DNA of 64,000 nt, from assembly GCA_029261995.1 (NCBI GenBank), contig JAJDAF010000055.1, positions 62,001 to 126,000 on the forward strand, read 5' to 3'. The stretch's first letter is position 1; the number at the start of each line of letters is the position of its first letter. Under the pieces are notes generated by a model. It was not told the origin of the DNA and ran no database searches. It saw only the letters and a list, made by a program, of their open reading frames with translations. A program made the translations under genes and the position numbers. Positions 53,245 to 61,855 of the stretch are shown in pieces. The DNA is from Candidatus Zhuqueibacterota bacterium. GTDB lineage: Bacteria > Zhuqueibacterota > Zhuqueibacteria > Oceanimicrobiales > Oceanimicrobiaceae.

Positions 53245-53401
53245 GAGACTGTCGAAAAAGGTCCAGATTTCGAAATGCTTCGAAAAAGGCACTAAAAACA
53301 GCATACAAAAATGGTAAACCAAGTCGCGATCGTCGCTTACAAGTCAAATATGGAGTTCGCCATTTTCAAGAGAATCCGGGCTTGACTTTTTCGACAGTCT
53401 C
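53245..53401. mobile_element. 157-bp MITE-like element
   Basis: Perfect 16-bp terminal inverted repeats GAGACTGTCGAAAAAG at 53245-53260 and CTTTTTCGACAGTCTC at 53386-53401, flanked by short AGA-type sequences. The ends share G.G.CTGTC.AAAAAG with the element at 1939-2047, as in insertion-sequence termini. The interior has no complete ORF. Confidence 0.7.
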
Positions 53402-53509
53402 AGAGGGGTGACACATTGGTTCACTAACTAACAAATCACGACACTAGATCACGGAGTGGCTGAACTTTTATGGCAGCCCACGAAGAACCGCAACGTTAGG
53501 GAATCGTAA
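53402..53509. other. possible worn attC-like sequence before VOC gene
   Basis: CTAACTAACAAATCACGACA near 53425 and GCAACGTTAGGG near 53490 give opposing CTAAC/GTTAG ends, ten bases before the next gene. The inner arms do not pair well, so the match is weak. Confidence 0.2.
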
Positions 53510-53968
53510 ATGGCAATCCGCTTTGCACACACCAACCTTGTTGCCGAAGACTGGCGCCGATTGGCTTCATTCTACCAATCCGTATTCGGTTGCGAACCAG
53601 TCTACCCCGAACGCAGTCTTTCCGACGAATGGCTGGATAACGCGCTTGCACTCAAGGACGCGCAGATTTCAGGCATCCATTTGCGCCTTCCCGGGCATGG
53701 TGAGACCGGACCGACTCTGGAGATCTTCCAGTACCGAAGCATGCTGCCGAGGCCCGACACGGCAGTGCACCGACCAGGATTCGCCCACATCGCATTCGCG
53801 GTAGACGACGTCGCCGCTACCGCACAAACCATCCGGGAGGCCGGCGGGCGAGATGTGGGAAGACTCACCGAGCGTGAGATTCCTGGGGCCGGGCTCATCA
53901 CGTTTCAGTACCTGGCAGACCCGGAGGGCAACATTGTCGAATTGCAGAATTGGGCCACCACAGACTGA
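53510..53968 (+). CDS. VOC-superfamily (glyoxalase/bleomycin-resistance-like) protein
   Basis: A 152-residue protein with two beta-alpha-beta-beta-beta units. The N-terminal unit has FAHTNLVAEDWRRLASFYQS, with the metal His-type position, and a stretch to GIHLRLPGHGETGPTLEIFQ (Glu ligand). The second has FAHIAFAVDDVAATAQTIRE and FQYLADPEGNIVELQNW. These are typical of metal-dependent lyases, dioxygenases and resistance proteins; the substrate is not determinable. It overlaps the long frame of the next gene, but that gene's real start lies 20 bp downstream of this stop. Confidence 0.88.
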   Translation: MAIRFAHTNLVAEDWRRLASFYQSVFGCEPVYPERSLSDEWLDNALALKDAQISGIHLRLPGHGETGPTLEIFQYRSMLPRPDTAVHRPGFAHIAFAVDDVAATAQTIREAGGRDVGRLTEREIPGAGLITFQYLADPEGNIVELQNWATTD

Positions 53969-53988
53969 TGCCAGTTGGGAGAAATATC

Positions 53989-55116
53989 ATGAGGATTACA
54001 AAACCAATGCTGTTGTTGGTAGTCATGACCATGTCGGGGTGTACGACATCCGACCCACCGACCGGGCCTGATGATGGGTATTTGTACCGCCAGCCTGAGC
54101 AAATCAGTGACGGCTGGCAAACATCGACGTTGGCGGCGGAAGGGCTGGATGTGCAAAAGATCGGCAATATGATGGAGACTATTCTGGCCGATGATGCTCA
54201 GCATTTCTTGAGAAGCATCCTGGTCGCTCGCAACGGCAAGCTTGTATTCGAAGAGTACTTCAACAACACCGGCATTGACAGTCTAAACCATATCCAGTCG
54301 GCGACAAAGAGCATCACCTCCGCCATTTTCGGCATTGCCCTTGACAAGGGTTTAATCAGCGGCGTGGATGCCCCGCTTTTTTCCTTTTACGCGGAGTATG
54401 ACCATTTGCGGGATGCTGAGAAAGACAAAATCACTCTGAGGCACGTTCTGACCATGACTCCGGGTTTTGAATGGAACGAAGTGTCAACAAACGTAATAGG
54501 GGAAGAAAACGACAATATTGTGGGTCATAGACGCAACTATATTCAATACGTATTAAGCAAGCGCGTGGTTCAGGAGCCCGGCACATACTGGTATTACAAC
54601 AGTGGCTGCCCCCTGCTGCTGGGCGGCATCATAAAAAGCAAAACCGACATGATGCCCGAGGATTTTGCTCGTATCCATCTATTTGGCCCTTTGGGCATAA
54701 CCACTTGGGCCTGGCCCGGGCTTTACTATACGAACAATTTGACGGGAACACACGGCGCACTCTACCTGACGGCTCGCGACATGGCAAAGATCGGTCAATT
54801 GTTTCTAAACGGTGGTTCGTGGGACAGTTCGCAGGTCATTTCAGAAGAATGGGTACAGGAATCTACCCGGGGCCATGTTGCCCTCGGCGGAGACAACGCT
54901 TACGGTTATCTATGGTGGAGAAAGAAGATACATTCGCACGAGGCATTCTATGCTGACGGTTATGGCGGCCAACAAATTGTAATTGTTCCGGATGCACAAA
55001 TGGTGATTGTGACTACAGCGTCGTATCAACATTTGCTCAGTGAAGGAGCGCGTGCGCATTCCGCTCAGAGATACAAGATTTGGGGTCTAATATCCGACAT
55101 CGTGCGTGCGCTCTAG
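53989..55116 (+). CDS. beta-lactamase-fold serine hydrolase lipoprotein
   Basis: About 375 residues from ATG 53989 (GGGAG site). The signal ends in a lipobox-like TMSGC. The hydrolase core has SxxK in HIQSATKSITSAIFGIAL and a Tyr-x-Ser motif in YWYYNSGCPLLLGGI (Ser in place of the common Asn). GYGGQQIVIVPDAQMVIV may hold the third motif as YGG. The layout resembles 6-aminohexanoate-dimer-hydrolase-type and class C relatives. It probably acts on an ester or amide in the envelope; the substrate is unknown. Confidence 0.88.
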   Translation: MRITKPMLLLVVMTMSGCTTSDPPTGPDDGYLYRQPEQISDGWQTSTLAAEGLDVQKIGNMMETILADDAQHFLRSILVARNGKLVFEEYFNNTGIDSLNHIQSATKSITSAIFGIALDKGLISGVDAPLFSFYAEYDHLRDAEKDKITLRHVLTMTPGFEWNEVSTNVIGEENDNIVGHRRNYIQYVLSKRVVQEPGTYWYYNSGCPLLLGGIIKSKTDMMPEDFARIHLFGPLGITTWAWPGLYYTNNLTGTHGALYLTARDMAKIGQLFLNGGSWDSSQVISEEWVQESTRGHVALGGDNAYGYLWWRKKIHSHEAFYADGYGGQQIVIVPDAQMVIVTTASYQHLLSEGARAHSAQRYKIWGLISDIVRAL

Positions 55117-55402
55117 ACGAGGTCTTGGAGCCGTTTCGTTGCTGAAGCCCGCCTTTAATTTGGCTGCAGCATCCAAGTCGGCCATGCCACACTCGGTGAA
55201 GGCGGCACACGCAACAACGGACATATTGATATTAGTTGCAGCCAGCAACTTCTTGTCGCACAGGTCGTAAAGAACTACCGATCGGCAATCTTGAGCCGGT
55301 TTCCAACATTCTGCCATTCCCAATAACAACAGCAGTGAGAACGTCGTGTTCGATAGTGCTGTCACCGATCCAAGTTCAAGGCCCACCTTCAATAAAAGGA
55401 AT
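55117..55402. other. intergenic, nothing certain
   Basis: A minus-strand frame across the region reads as a protein-like stretch (KKLLAATNINMSVVACAAFT) but has no signal, start or match. I do not call it a gene. The promoter for the M24 gene should be here. Confidence 0.3.
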
Positions 55403-56869
55403 ATGATCATGATACAAAAACTATGTCGCGCGCTACTGATATGTTTTGTTTTGGCAAGCGGATTCATCTTTGCCCTGCATGCAAACGACTTCAACAAACA
55501 GCTTTACGCCGAGCGCCGGTCGCAGCTGATGGAGAAACTCGACAGCGGAATCCTCATCCTTAAGAATCCCGAAATGGCCAGAAGAACGAATGACGTTTTC
55601 TACTACCCCTACCGGGCCGACAGCGATTTCTACTATCTCACAGGAAGCGAAGAGCCGGACGCTGCCCTGATTCTCCTGCCGGATGAGGAGCAGAAGTTTG
55701 TTCTCTTTACAAAACCGAGCAATGCCATGTCCAGGCAATGGTTCGGCGAGGTGCCCGGACTGGAGGGAGCGATGACAACCTTTGGCGCCGATACCGCCTT
55801 TGCCATCGATGATTTTGAGGAGAAGTTGGGCAACTACCTACCCGGCAAGAAGACGGTTCATTTTGACCTCCGGGATGAGGAGCTGACCCGGACAATTCAA
55901 TCTAAGACAGCCAACATGCGTGGTCGCAAATTGCGGGAGATGGTTGACCTGCTGACCGTCGTCCACGAAATGCGGACCATTAAATCACCCGAAGAGATCA
56001 GCCTGATCCGCCGGGCGGTGGACATTACCTGCGATGCTCATCTCGAAGCCATGAAAGCCGTGCAGCCCGGCATGTTTGAATATGAAATCGGCGCCATCTT
56101 CAGCTACGTCTTTGAAAAGAACGGCGCCCATAGCAAGGCGTTCGAGTCCATCATCGCTTCGGGTCCGAACGCCACCATCTTTCATTACAGCAAAGTAGAT
56201 CGCCAGACCCGGGTCGGCGACATGCTCATGCTCGACATGGGCGCGGAGGTCCAAAACTACACCTCGGACGTCACCCGTTCCTATCCCGTCAACGGCAAGT
56301 TCACTGAGCGACAGAAGGAAATCTATGAAATCGTCGTCGAAATGGAGGATGCCATTCTCGCGCACATGAAGCCGGGCAATAAGTGGTTCGATTGCCTGAA
56401 GCAGGCGGAAACGGTTGCCAAACAACGCCTGTTCCAGCTCGGCTTGATCACCGACAAGGACACCCGCTGGCAGCACTTCCTGTATTACTTTCCGTTTTGT
56501 GGCCACTCGCTTGGCCTTGATGTGCACGACGTCGGCGATTTCGGCCGTTATCGGGCCGGCGGACGAACACTCGAACCCGGGATGGTGTTTGCCGTCGAAC
56601 CTCTGATTTACGTCGGCGCCAACCTGGTAGATGCGTTCAAAATGCTGGTCGCCAGCCGGATGAATATCCCGGCAGAGGAGATCGACAAATTTCTCGAGCA
56701 AACCAAACCCGCATTTCAAAAATACCTGCACATCGCCGCGCGCATTGAAGACGATGTTTTGATCACGCAGGGCGGCAACGAAAATCTCTCCGCCAGGCTG
56801 CCCAGAACCATCAGCGAAATCGAAGCCGCGATGTCGCAAAACAGTTATTTGACCCGCTCTGGAAATTGA
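55403..56869 (+). CDS. M24-family Xaa-Pro aminopeptidase, exported
   Basis: About 488 residues from ATG 55403 (AAAGGA site). A signal peptide (LLICFVLASGFIFALHA) is followed by the aminopeptidase P N-terminal domain (RRSQLMEKLDSGILILKNPE, YPYRADSDFYYLTGSEEPDA). The pita-bread catalytic domain has all metal ligands: MLMLDMGAEVQNYTSDVTRS (two Asp), FCGHSLGLDVHDVG (His), FAVEPLIYV (Glu) and AARIEDDVLIT (Glu). It removes N-terminal residues before proline. Export is less usual than for the cytosolic family member. Confidence 0.92.
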   Translation: MIMIQKLCRALLICFVLASGFIFALHANDFNKQLYAERRSQLMEKLDSGILILKNPEMARRTNDVFYYPYRADSDFYYLTGSEEPDAALILLPDEEQKFVLFTKPSNAMSRQWFGEVPGLEGAMTTFGADTAFAIDDFEEKLGNYLPGKKTVHFDLRDEELTRTIQSKTANMRGRKLREMVDLLTVVHEMRTIKSPEEISLIRRAVDITCDAHLEAMKAVQPGMFEYEIGAIFSYVFEKNGAHSKAFESIIASGPNATIFHYSKVDRQTRVGDMLMLDMGAEVQNYTSDVTRSYPVNGKFTERQKEIYEIVVEMEDAILAHMKPGNKWFDCLKQAETVAKQRLFQLGLITDKDTRWQHFLYYFPFCGHSLGLDVHDVGDFGRYRAGGRTLEPGMVFAVEPLIYVGANLVDAFKMLVASRMNIPAEEIDKFLEQTKPAFQKYLHIAARIEDDVLITQGGNENLSARLPRTISEIEAAMSQNSYLTRSGN

Positions 56870-56983
56870 ACGGCGGATGGCCGGGGACACTACGACTACC
56901 TGCAGCTCGCCAAAATAGATGGCCAGTGGAAGATCGTGAATGTGCTTTGGAAGAGGAACCCGGACGCGCCGAAGCGGAGTTAG
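56870..56983 (+). pseudogene. C-terminal fragment of an NTF2-like protein
   Basis: Directly after the M24 stop, 37 codons read TADGRGHYDYLQLAKIDGQW and KIVNVLWKRNPDAP to a stop at 56981. This is the closing strand pair of NTF2-like/lumazine-binding-type proteins. The N-terminal two thirds are absent. A gene fragment left by deletion. Confidence 0.6.
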
Positions 56984-57003
56984 CGCAGCTTCACCCTTAG
57001 TCA

Positions 57004-57099
57004 CCCGTCATTGCGAGCGCTTTTCGCGAAGCAATCTCCTCGCACCACCCAAGGAGATTGCCACGCCACGCTGAACAACGCGTGACTCGCAATGACGGG
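57004..57099. repeat. REP-like nested palindrome
   Basis: CCCGTCATTGCGAG (57004-57017) pairs with 57086-57099; inside, GCAATCTCCT pairs with AGGAGATTGC. Shares motifs with the element at 1939-2047. Noncoding dispersed repeat. Confidence 0.75.
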
Positions 57100-57108
57100 C
57101 TTGTTCTC

Positions 57109-57217
57109 GTTCCGACGGTCTCCGTCGGAATGCATACAGGACGCTCTGCCTCCCGTCCCTTAGCTGTGTGGACGCAGAGCGTCCATTATACACTCCCACG
57201 GAGACCGTGGGAGCGAG
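57109..57217. repeat. dispersed double-hairpin repeat
   Basis: GTTCCGACGGTCTCCGTCGGAA near 57109-57130 and CTCCCACGGAGACCGTGGGAG near 57193-57213 are hairpins at the two ends; GGACGCTCTGCC and GGACGCAGAGCGTCC pair between. This is the common cysteine-less REP type found in many genomes. It abuts the next repeat. Confidence 0.7.
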
Positions 57218-57229
57218 AAGAGTTTTAGT

Positions 57230-57350
57230 GTTGGGTGTTCATCCCGGCTGCAACTCATGTCAAAACAACACGCTGAAGCGTGAACACCGAACGGGACCGC
57301 ACGCACACGGTTTTGACCCTAAGTTTTGGATTTATGAAGAGATCAGGTTA
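57230..57350 (+). repeat. dispersed repeat, copy 2 (flanks 53-57 kb block)
   Basis: Second copy of 53018-53150 with a few deletions and substitutions; ends close to the stop of the TIR-NLR gene at 57392. Confidence 0.75.
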
Positions 57351-57391
57351 GGCCAAAGATGGTGAAATATGTAGGACCGACTGTGTTTGGG

Positions 57392-59902
57392 TTATTTCTT
57401 TTGAGACATTTCATCCAGCATGTGCTGGTAGTTCTTTCTACAAGTGATTGCATCTGGGTGTTCAGGGCCAAATACGGTTTCAAGAATCTTGATTGCTTCC
57501 AGGTAAAGCGGCTCCGCCTTGTCGTGCTGGCCTTGAGCATAATATAACCCAGCCAGATTGTTCAGGCTGGTAGCATAATCAGGATGCTCCTTGCCAAGGA
57601 CTTTGGCTGTAATGTCTCGCGATTCGACATACAGCGGCTCCGCCTTGCCGTACTGGCCCTGGGCTCTATATAACGCAGCCAGATTGTTCAGGCTGTTTGC
57701 ATAATCAGGATGCTCCTTGCCAAGGACTTTGGCTTTAATGTCTCGCGATTCGATATGAATCGCCTCCGCCTTGTCGTACTGGCCTTGAGCATAATATAAG
57801 TTAGCCAGATTGTTCAGGCTTTGTGCATAATCAGGATGCTCCTTGCCAAAGACGTTGGCTATAATGTCTCGTGATTCGATACAAAGCGGCTCCGCCTTGC
57901 CGTACTGGCCTTGGGCTCTGTATAGCTCAGCCAGATTGTTCAGGCTGGTTGCATAATAAGGATGCTCCTTGCCAAAGACGTTGGCTATAATGTCTCGCGA
58001 CTCGACATACAGCGGCTCCGCCTTGTCGTGCAGGCCTTGGGCTCTATATAGCTCAGCCAGATTGTTCAGGCTGATTGCATAACTATGATGTTCCTTGCCA
58101 AGGACTTTGGCATAGATATCGATGGCTGCAAGATAGAGCCATTCAACTTGCTCATAGAATCCAATAATATCTAGATACAGTCCCAGGTCATTATATAAGG
58201 TGCCAACGCTTGCCAAATTCACTTCATGCTCTTGCGCATATTTACCACAAGTCAAGATATGCGGGTGCAAGGCTTTGAAAGTTGGCCAGGCATTAACATC
58301 TATTTGTGGGTTTAAGCCATGAAAACTCCTAGCCATCACCCCAAGAACAAACTCAAGACTCAGCATTACCTGCATATCTGCCAACTCATACCGTATCACC
58401 GCTTGCACCAGCCGGTGCATGGAGAGGGTCTCGTTTTCTATGTTTGCAATGGAGTAGCGCTGAAACAAAACGCGCATTTCCGCCATTTCGCCTTTGTTGC
58501 CCAGGAGTTCCTGCATTGACTCAGGCAGCGCATCAGCCTGCTTTGCCATCAAATGCAATGGAATATCATCCGGAGCCATAAAGGCACACATATTGAGTAA
58601 GGCAATGGCGCCTGGCATGCTTGCCTGAATTTTCTGAATGGCGAGCGCCCAGGTGGTGGCAACGGTCTCGTTGTATTCTTCTTTTGGGATAGATGATTTG
58701 CTGAGATATTTCTGCTGGTTGTTGTTGAAGAGTTCGATATAGTCAGAGATTGTCAACCCGGAAGCAACGATATAAGCTACCGCCTGTTCCATGGCCAGCG
58801 GCAGATTTCCCAGTAGGTCACAGAGTGCACTGATGTCGGGCTCGTTGGCATTCTCTATGCGTGTTTTGACAAACTGCCGTGCTTCTGCATCCGTCCACGT
58901 GTCAATTGCGATACTTTTGCCGACACCCTGCAAGCTCTGGTTGCGTGTGGTGATGATCACATGGCCCTGCCGGTGTTGCGGCCGATAGGCATAAATCGTA
59001 TCTCGCGACTCGACGTTATCAAAGACCAACAACCAATGTGGGTTTTGGTTGAGATAGTCACGCGCGGCATCAACCTTGACTTGCTGCTCCTGCGCATTTT
59101 TTTCCGGCAGCCCAAGCTTTTCCGTCAGCAAAACAAATGCTGCTTGAATCGTCACTTCCGTCTCTGCATTCACCCACCAAACGATGTCATATTTTGTGTG
59201 ATGTCTGTAAGCGTACTCAACGGCAATCTGGGTTTTGCCAATGCCGCCAAGCCCTTTGATCACCTGGGTGAGGGCAGCGTCTTGTTCAGCCTGCAAGGAC
59301 TCATGGAGTTGTGCCAGAATCTCTTCACGGCCGGTGAAGTACTCGTTCTGCTGAATTGGCATATTCCAATAAGGCGGCAGAGTACCCGGATATCTGGGCT
59401 CCCTGGCATGTGCATCTCCGGCAAAGCCTGCGAATTCTGGCTTGGTCTTTGGTTTGAGCCTTGTCTTTTTGACTGCCTGCTCTATTTTCGCAAGTAGTGT
59501 CTTGCGTGCTGCATCTTCGTTTTTGTTAACAAGGTCAATGTAGACAATCTGTGGCCACAAGCCCTTCAGGTCACATTGTTTGACGCGTACGGGGATTAAC
59601 AATCCTTGTTCTCCAGTTGGGTCTTTGCCAAATGCCACAGCCCATTCCGGTTGAGTAAATGCGGATTGGAAATAATTAGGTGAAAGGATAGGCAGGATTC
59701 TTTCGCATGCTTCGGCAGACTTCTGCACGTCAATGACGAAGTTGCTGCCGGCACTGAAATCCCACTTCATGATGGTAACGGAGTAGCCGGCATCTTCAAG
59801 CTCATACGCCACCCACTCCGCGGCGCTTTCGTCTGCTATGGTGTAGCTGACAAAGAAGTCGTTCATCGTTGGCTTACCTTCCGGCTTTTCGACTTCGCCC
59901 AT
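57392..59902 (-). CDS. TIR/NB-ARC/TPR protein (bacterial NLR-like)
   Basis: An 836-residue protein with a GAGGAAG site before ATG 59902 (an internal ATG at 59866 is also plausible). Residues 13-150 are a TIR_2-type domain: MNDFFVSYTIADESAAEW and RILPILSPNYFQSAFTQPEW, whose Glu suits NADase activity. NB-ARC follows: P-loop VIKGLGGIGKTQIAVEYAYR, Walker B WLLVFDNVES and GNLPLAMEQAVAYI. The C-terminal 300 residues are tetratricopeptide repeats of the TPR_12 type. Five adjacent units of 42 codons share YA.SLNNLA.LY.AQG and KAE..., nearly identical in DNA. This is the sensor-switch-effector plan of STAND immune ATPases: ligand sensing by TPR, oligomerisation, TIR NAD+ cleavage. The antiphage role is inferred. 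Confidence 0.88.
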   Translation of the reverse strand: MGEVEKPEGKPTMNDFFVSYTIADESAAEWVAYELEDAGYSVTIMKWDFSAGSNFVIDVQKSAEACERILPILSPNYFQSAFTQPEWAVAFGKDPTGEQGLLIPVRVKQCDLKGLWPQIVYIDLVNKNEDAARKTLLAKIEQAVKKTRLKPKTKPEFAGFAGDAHAREPRYPGTLPPYWNMPIQQNEYFTGREEILAQLHESLQAEQDAALTQVIKGLGGIGKTQIAVEYAYRHHTKYDIVWWVNAETEVTIQAAFVLLTEKLGLPEKNAQEQQVKVDAARDYLNQNPHWLLVFDNVESRDTIYAYRPQHRQGHVIITTRNQSLQGVGKSIAIDTWTDAEARQFVKTRIENANEPDISALCDLLGNLPLAMEQAVAYIVASGLTISDYIELFNNNQQKYLSKSSIPKEEYNETVATTWALAIQKIQASMPGAIALLNMCAFMAPDDIPLHLMAKQADALPESMQELLGNKGEMAEMRVLFQRYSIANIENETLSMHRLVQAVIRYELADMQVMLSLEFVLGVMARSFHGLNPQIDVNAWPTFKALHPHILTCGKYAQEHEVNLASVGTLYNDLGLYLDIIGFYEQVEWLYLAAIDIYAKVLGKEHHSYAISLNNLAELYRAQGLHDKAEPLYVESRDIIANVFGKEHPYYATSLNNLAELYRAQGQYGKAEPLCIESRDIIANVFGKEHPDYAQSLNNLANLYYAQGQYDKAEAIHIESRDIKAKVLGKEHPDYANSLNNLAALYRAQGQYGKAEPLYVESRDITAKVLGKEHPDYATSLNNLAGLYYAQGQHDKAEPLYLEAIKILETVFGPEHPDAITCRKNYQHMLDEMSQKK

Positions 59903-60215
59903 ATCCTGGCTTCCTCATAAAGTCCGGCTCGTCGCCGGAACATCTGGCGAGTTCTGGGAGGATGCAATCCCAGCGTCACTTATGCGAAGGGGGTTCCCTG
60001 GCGGGACTGGTAAGCGGCCGAAACCCTCCGAGCAAAGTAACGACGGTAACAGGAAAAAGTCAACTCATGTGCGTGCCCTGGGACGTCGTGGTGTTTGAGC
60101 CTCTTTCTGTGCTTGGTTTTGTTTTTGGGCTTCATGGCAAAGTGCTGGATTGTGGAGCAAAAGGCACGGTCTTAAAGACACGTGCCACACGGACTGTCAG
60201 TTATCGCTAATCGTC
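59575..60215. repeat. segmental duplication, copy 1 (TIR 5' end plus upstream)
   Basis: The first part of the TIR-NLR gene, its leader (AAAGTCCGGCTCGTCGCC, CATCTGGCGAGTTC) and a RAYT/REP fragment (60060-60200: GAGCCTCTTTCTGTGCTTGG, GACACGTGCCACACGG) recur at 61147-61797 in the same order and orientation, with scattered substitutions. Confidence 0.8.
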
Positions 60216-60468
60216 AGGGGCACTCGCGGGCGACCGCTGATGTAAAGTAAGAAATTGCCTTGCCCGAAGCAAGTCCGACAATTCGCAGTGAGGAACCCAT
60301 AGCCTCAAACCCCCAATAGGAGCAAAGGTGAAGCTTCACGACATCTGTCTGGCCTCTGAATATGGGCGGTTGTCGTGAATAGTGCACACAAGCCGGAATA
60401 AACAAGATGCCCATCTCTGTTCGTGGTTAGCAAGGGTAACCGTTGTCTCATTTCCGGAGGACAGATGC
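60216..60468. other. intergenic before the lipoprotein gene
   Basis: Between the two duplication copies and the 60469 gene. No repeat or gene recognised besides the promoter region expected for the lipoprotein. Confidence 0.35.
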
Positions 60469-60942
60469 ATGAACAGGAATATCTTTTGCGCGTTCGCTAT
60501 GGTTCTTGGCCTTTTCTTCATAGGGTGTGATGATTCCCCGAATGAACCTGAACCGCCTCCGTTCACCGGAATTCTGAGGACAGATGCCAATACCAACATC
60601 CTTGGCGGCGATGAAGGAGATTTTCAACCGCGCCCGCAAATCGAACAAAACAGCAGCCCGATAAAACCCCTCAACATCGCACTGCACCCTGCTTTTCCGA
60701 ATCCTAGTGACGATGACAGGATCATTCTTTTTTACCAGATTACCGAGCCCGACAGTGTTTCAATCTTCTTGTTCGACCGGCCGAACAGTGCGCCGATTGA
60801 CACGGTGGTGAACTGGTTCCATTCCAGTACGGCCGTGTATGCCGCCATTTTAGAAAATCCTGGCAAGACGGGTATTTTGCGTGTGGTCATGGAAACCGGC
60901 AGCGGGTTTCAAACTTTTGGCGATGTGCAATTTGTAGAGTAG
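60469..60942 (+). CDS. small lipoprotein with sorting-domain-like fold
   Basis: About 157 residues from ATG 60469, following GGAGG. The signal ends in FFIGCDD, a lipobox. The remainder contains LNIALHPAFPNPSDDDRIIL, then FYQITEPDSVSIFLFDRPNS and closing FQTFGDVQFVE. This resembles the Ig-like C-terminal domain of secreted FCB proteins (the YPNPFN pattern), here standing almost alone. Function unknown. It is inserted between the two copies of the TIR duplication. Confidence 0.65.
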   Translation: MNRNIFCAFAMVLGLFFIGCDDSPNEPEPPPFTGILRTDANTNILGGDEGDFQPRPQIEQNSSPIKPLNIALHPAFPNPSDDDRIILFYQITEPDSVSIFLFDRPNSAPIDTVVNWFHSSTAVYAAILENPGKTGILRVVMETGSGFQTFGDVQFVE

Positions 60943-61135
60943 GAGTGATCGGCGGGCACAGCTCAATGCACGTGTCGCAACATGCCCATCAATTACAGTG
61001 CTCTGTGCTTGGTTTTGTTTTCGGGCTTGATGGCAAAGTGCTGGATGGTTCGGCAAAAGACACGGTCTCAAAGACACGTGCCACACGGACTGTCGGTTAT
61101 CTCTGGTCATCAGGGGCACCCGCGCGGGAATTTTG
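60943..61135. repeat. REP/RAYT debris between lipoprotein and TIR fragment
   Basis: GTGCTCTGTGCTTGGTTTTG and GACACGTGCCACACGGACTG belong to the transposase-end and REP family. The REP end CATCAGGGGCACCCGCGCGG abuts the truncated TIR frame. Confidence 0.6.
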
Positions 61136-61477
61136 TTCAATAATGTCACATTGCTTGACGCGCACGGGGATTAACAATCCGTTGGCCCCGGTTGGGTCTT
61201 TGCCAAATGCCACAGCCCACTCCGGTTGCGTAAATGCGGATTGCAAGTAATTGGGTGAAAGGATAGGCAGGATTCTCTCGCATGCGTCGGCAGCCCTCTG
61301 CATGTCAATAACGAAGTTGCTGCCTGCACTGAAATCCCACTTCATGAGGGTAACGGAGTAGCCGGCATCTTCAAGCTCATACGCCACCCATTCTGCGGCG
61401 CTTTCGTCTGCTATGGTGTAGCTGACAAAGAAGTCCTTCATCGTTGGCTTACCTTCCGGCTTTTCGACTTCGCCCAT
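61136..61477 (-). pseudogene. duplicated TIR-domain fragment
   Basis: From ATG 61477 the frame repeats the first 112 or so codons of the TIR-NLR gene almost residue for residue (MGEVEKPEGKPTMKDFFVSY, LSPNYLQSAFTQPEWAVAFG, VRVKQCD) and then runs into unrelated codons at the REP junction near 61140, stopping at 61097. It keeps the putative catalytic Glu but lacks the NB-ARC and TPR parts and the last TIR helices. Differences such as N-to-K and I-to-L show some divergence since duplication. Probably non-functional; a free-standing TIR adaptor or decoy is the alternative. Confidence 0.7.
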
Positions 61478-61855
61478 ATCCTGCCTTCCTCATAAAGTCC
61501 GGCTCGTCGCCAGAACATCTGGCGAGTTCCGGGGGGATGCACTCCCGGCGTCACTTATGCCAAGTGGTTCCCTGGCAGGACTGGTAAGCGGCCGAAACCC
61601 TCCGAGCAAAGTAACGATGGTAGCAGGTAAAAGTCAACACATGTGCATGCCCGGGGACGTCGTAGTGCTTGAGCATCTTTCTGTGCTTGGTTTGTCTCCG
61701 GGCTTCATGGCAACGTGGTAGATTGTACGGCAAAAGGCACGGTCATAAGACACGTGCTACACGACTGTCTGTTATCTCTGGTTGTCAGGGCCACCCGCCC
61801 GCTCAGTGGAGGACTGTCAGGTCAATACGATTAATTGTACAGGCGAATAAACAAC
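61478..61855. repeat. segmental duplication, copy 2 upstream region
   Basis: Matches 59903-60215, including the RAYT N-terminal fragment on the minus strand near 61640-61720 (KHYDVPGHAHVLTFTCYHRY) and its REP end (GACACGTGCTACACGACTGT). No intact gene. Confidence 0.7.

Noticed and set aside
53425-53497. attC site before the VOC gene
   Set aside because: CTAAC and GTTAG ends are suggestive, but the inner arms do not pair, so I only list it as a weak possibility.
55087-55497. Minus-strand ORF of 136 codons upstream of the M24 gene
   Set aside because: Overlaps the start of the M24 gene on the other strand, lacks a signal or known motif, and has no clear start site.
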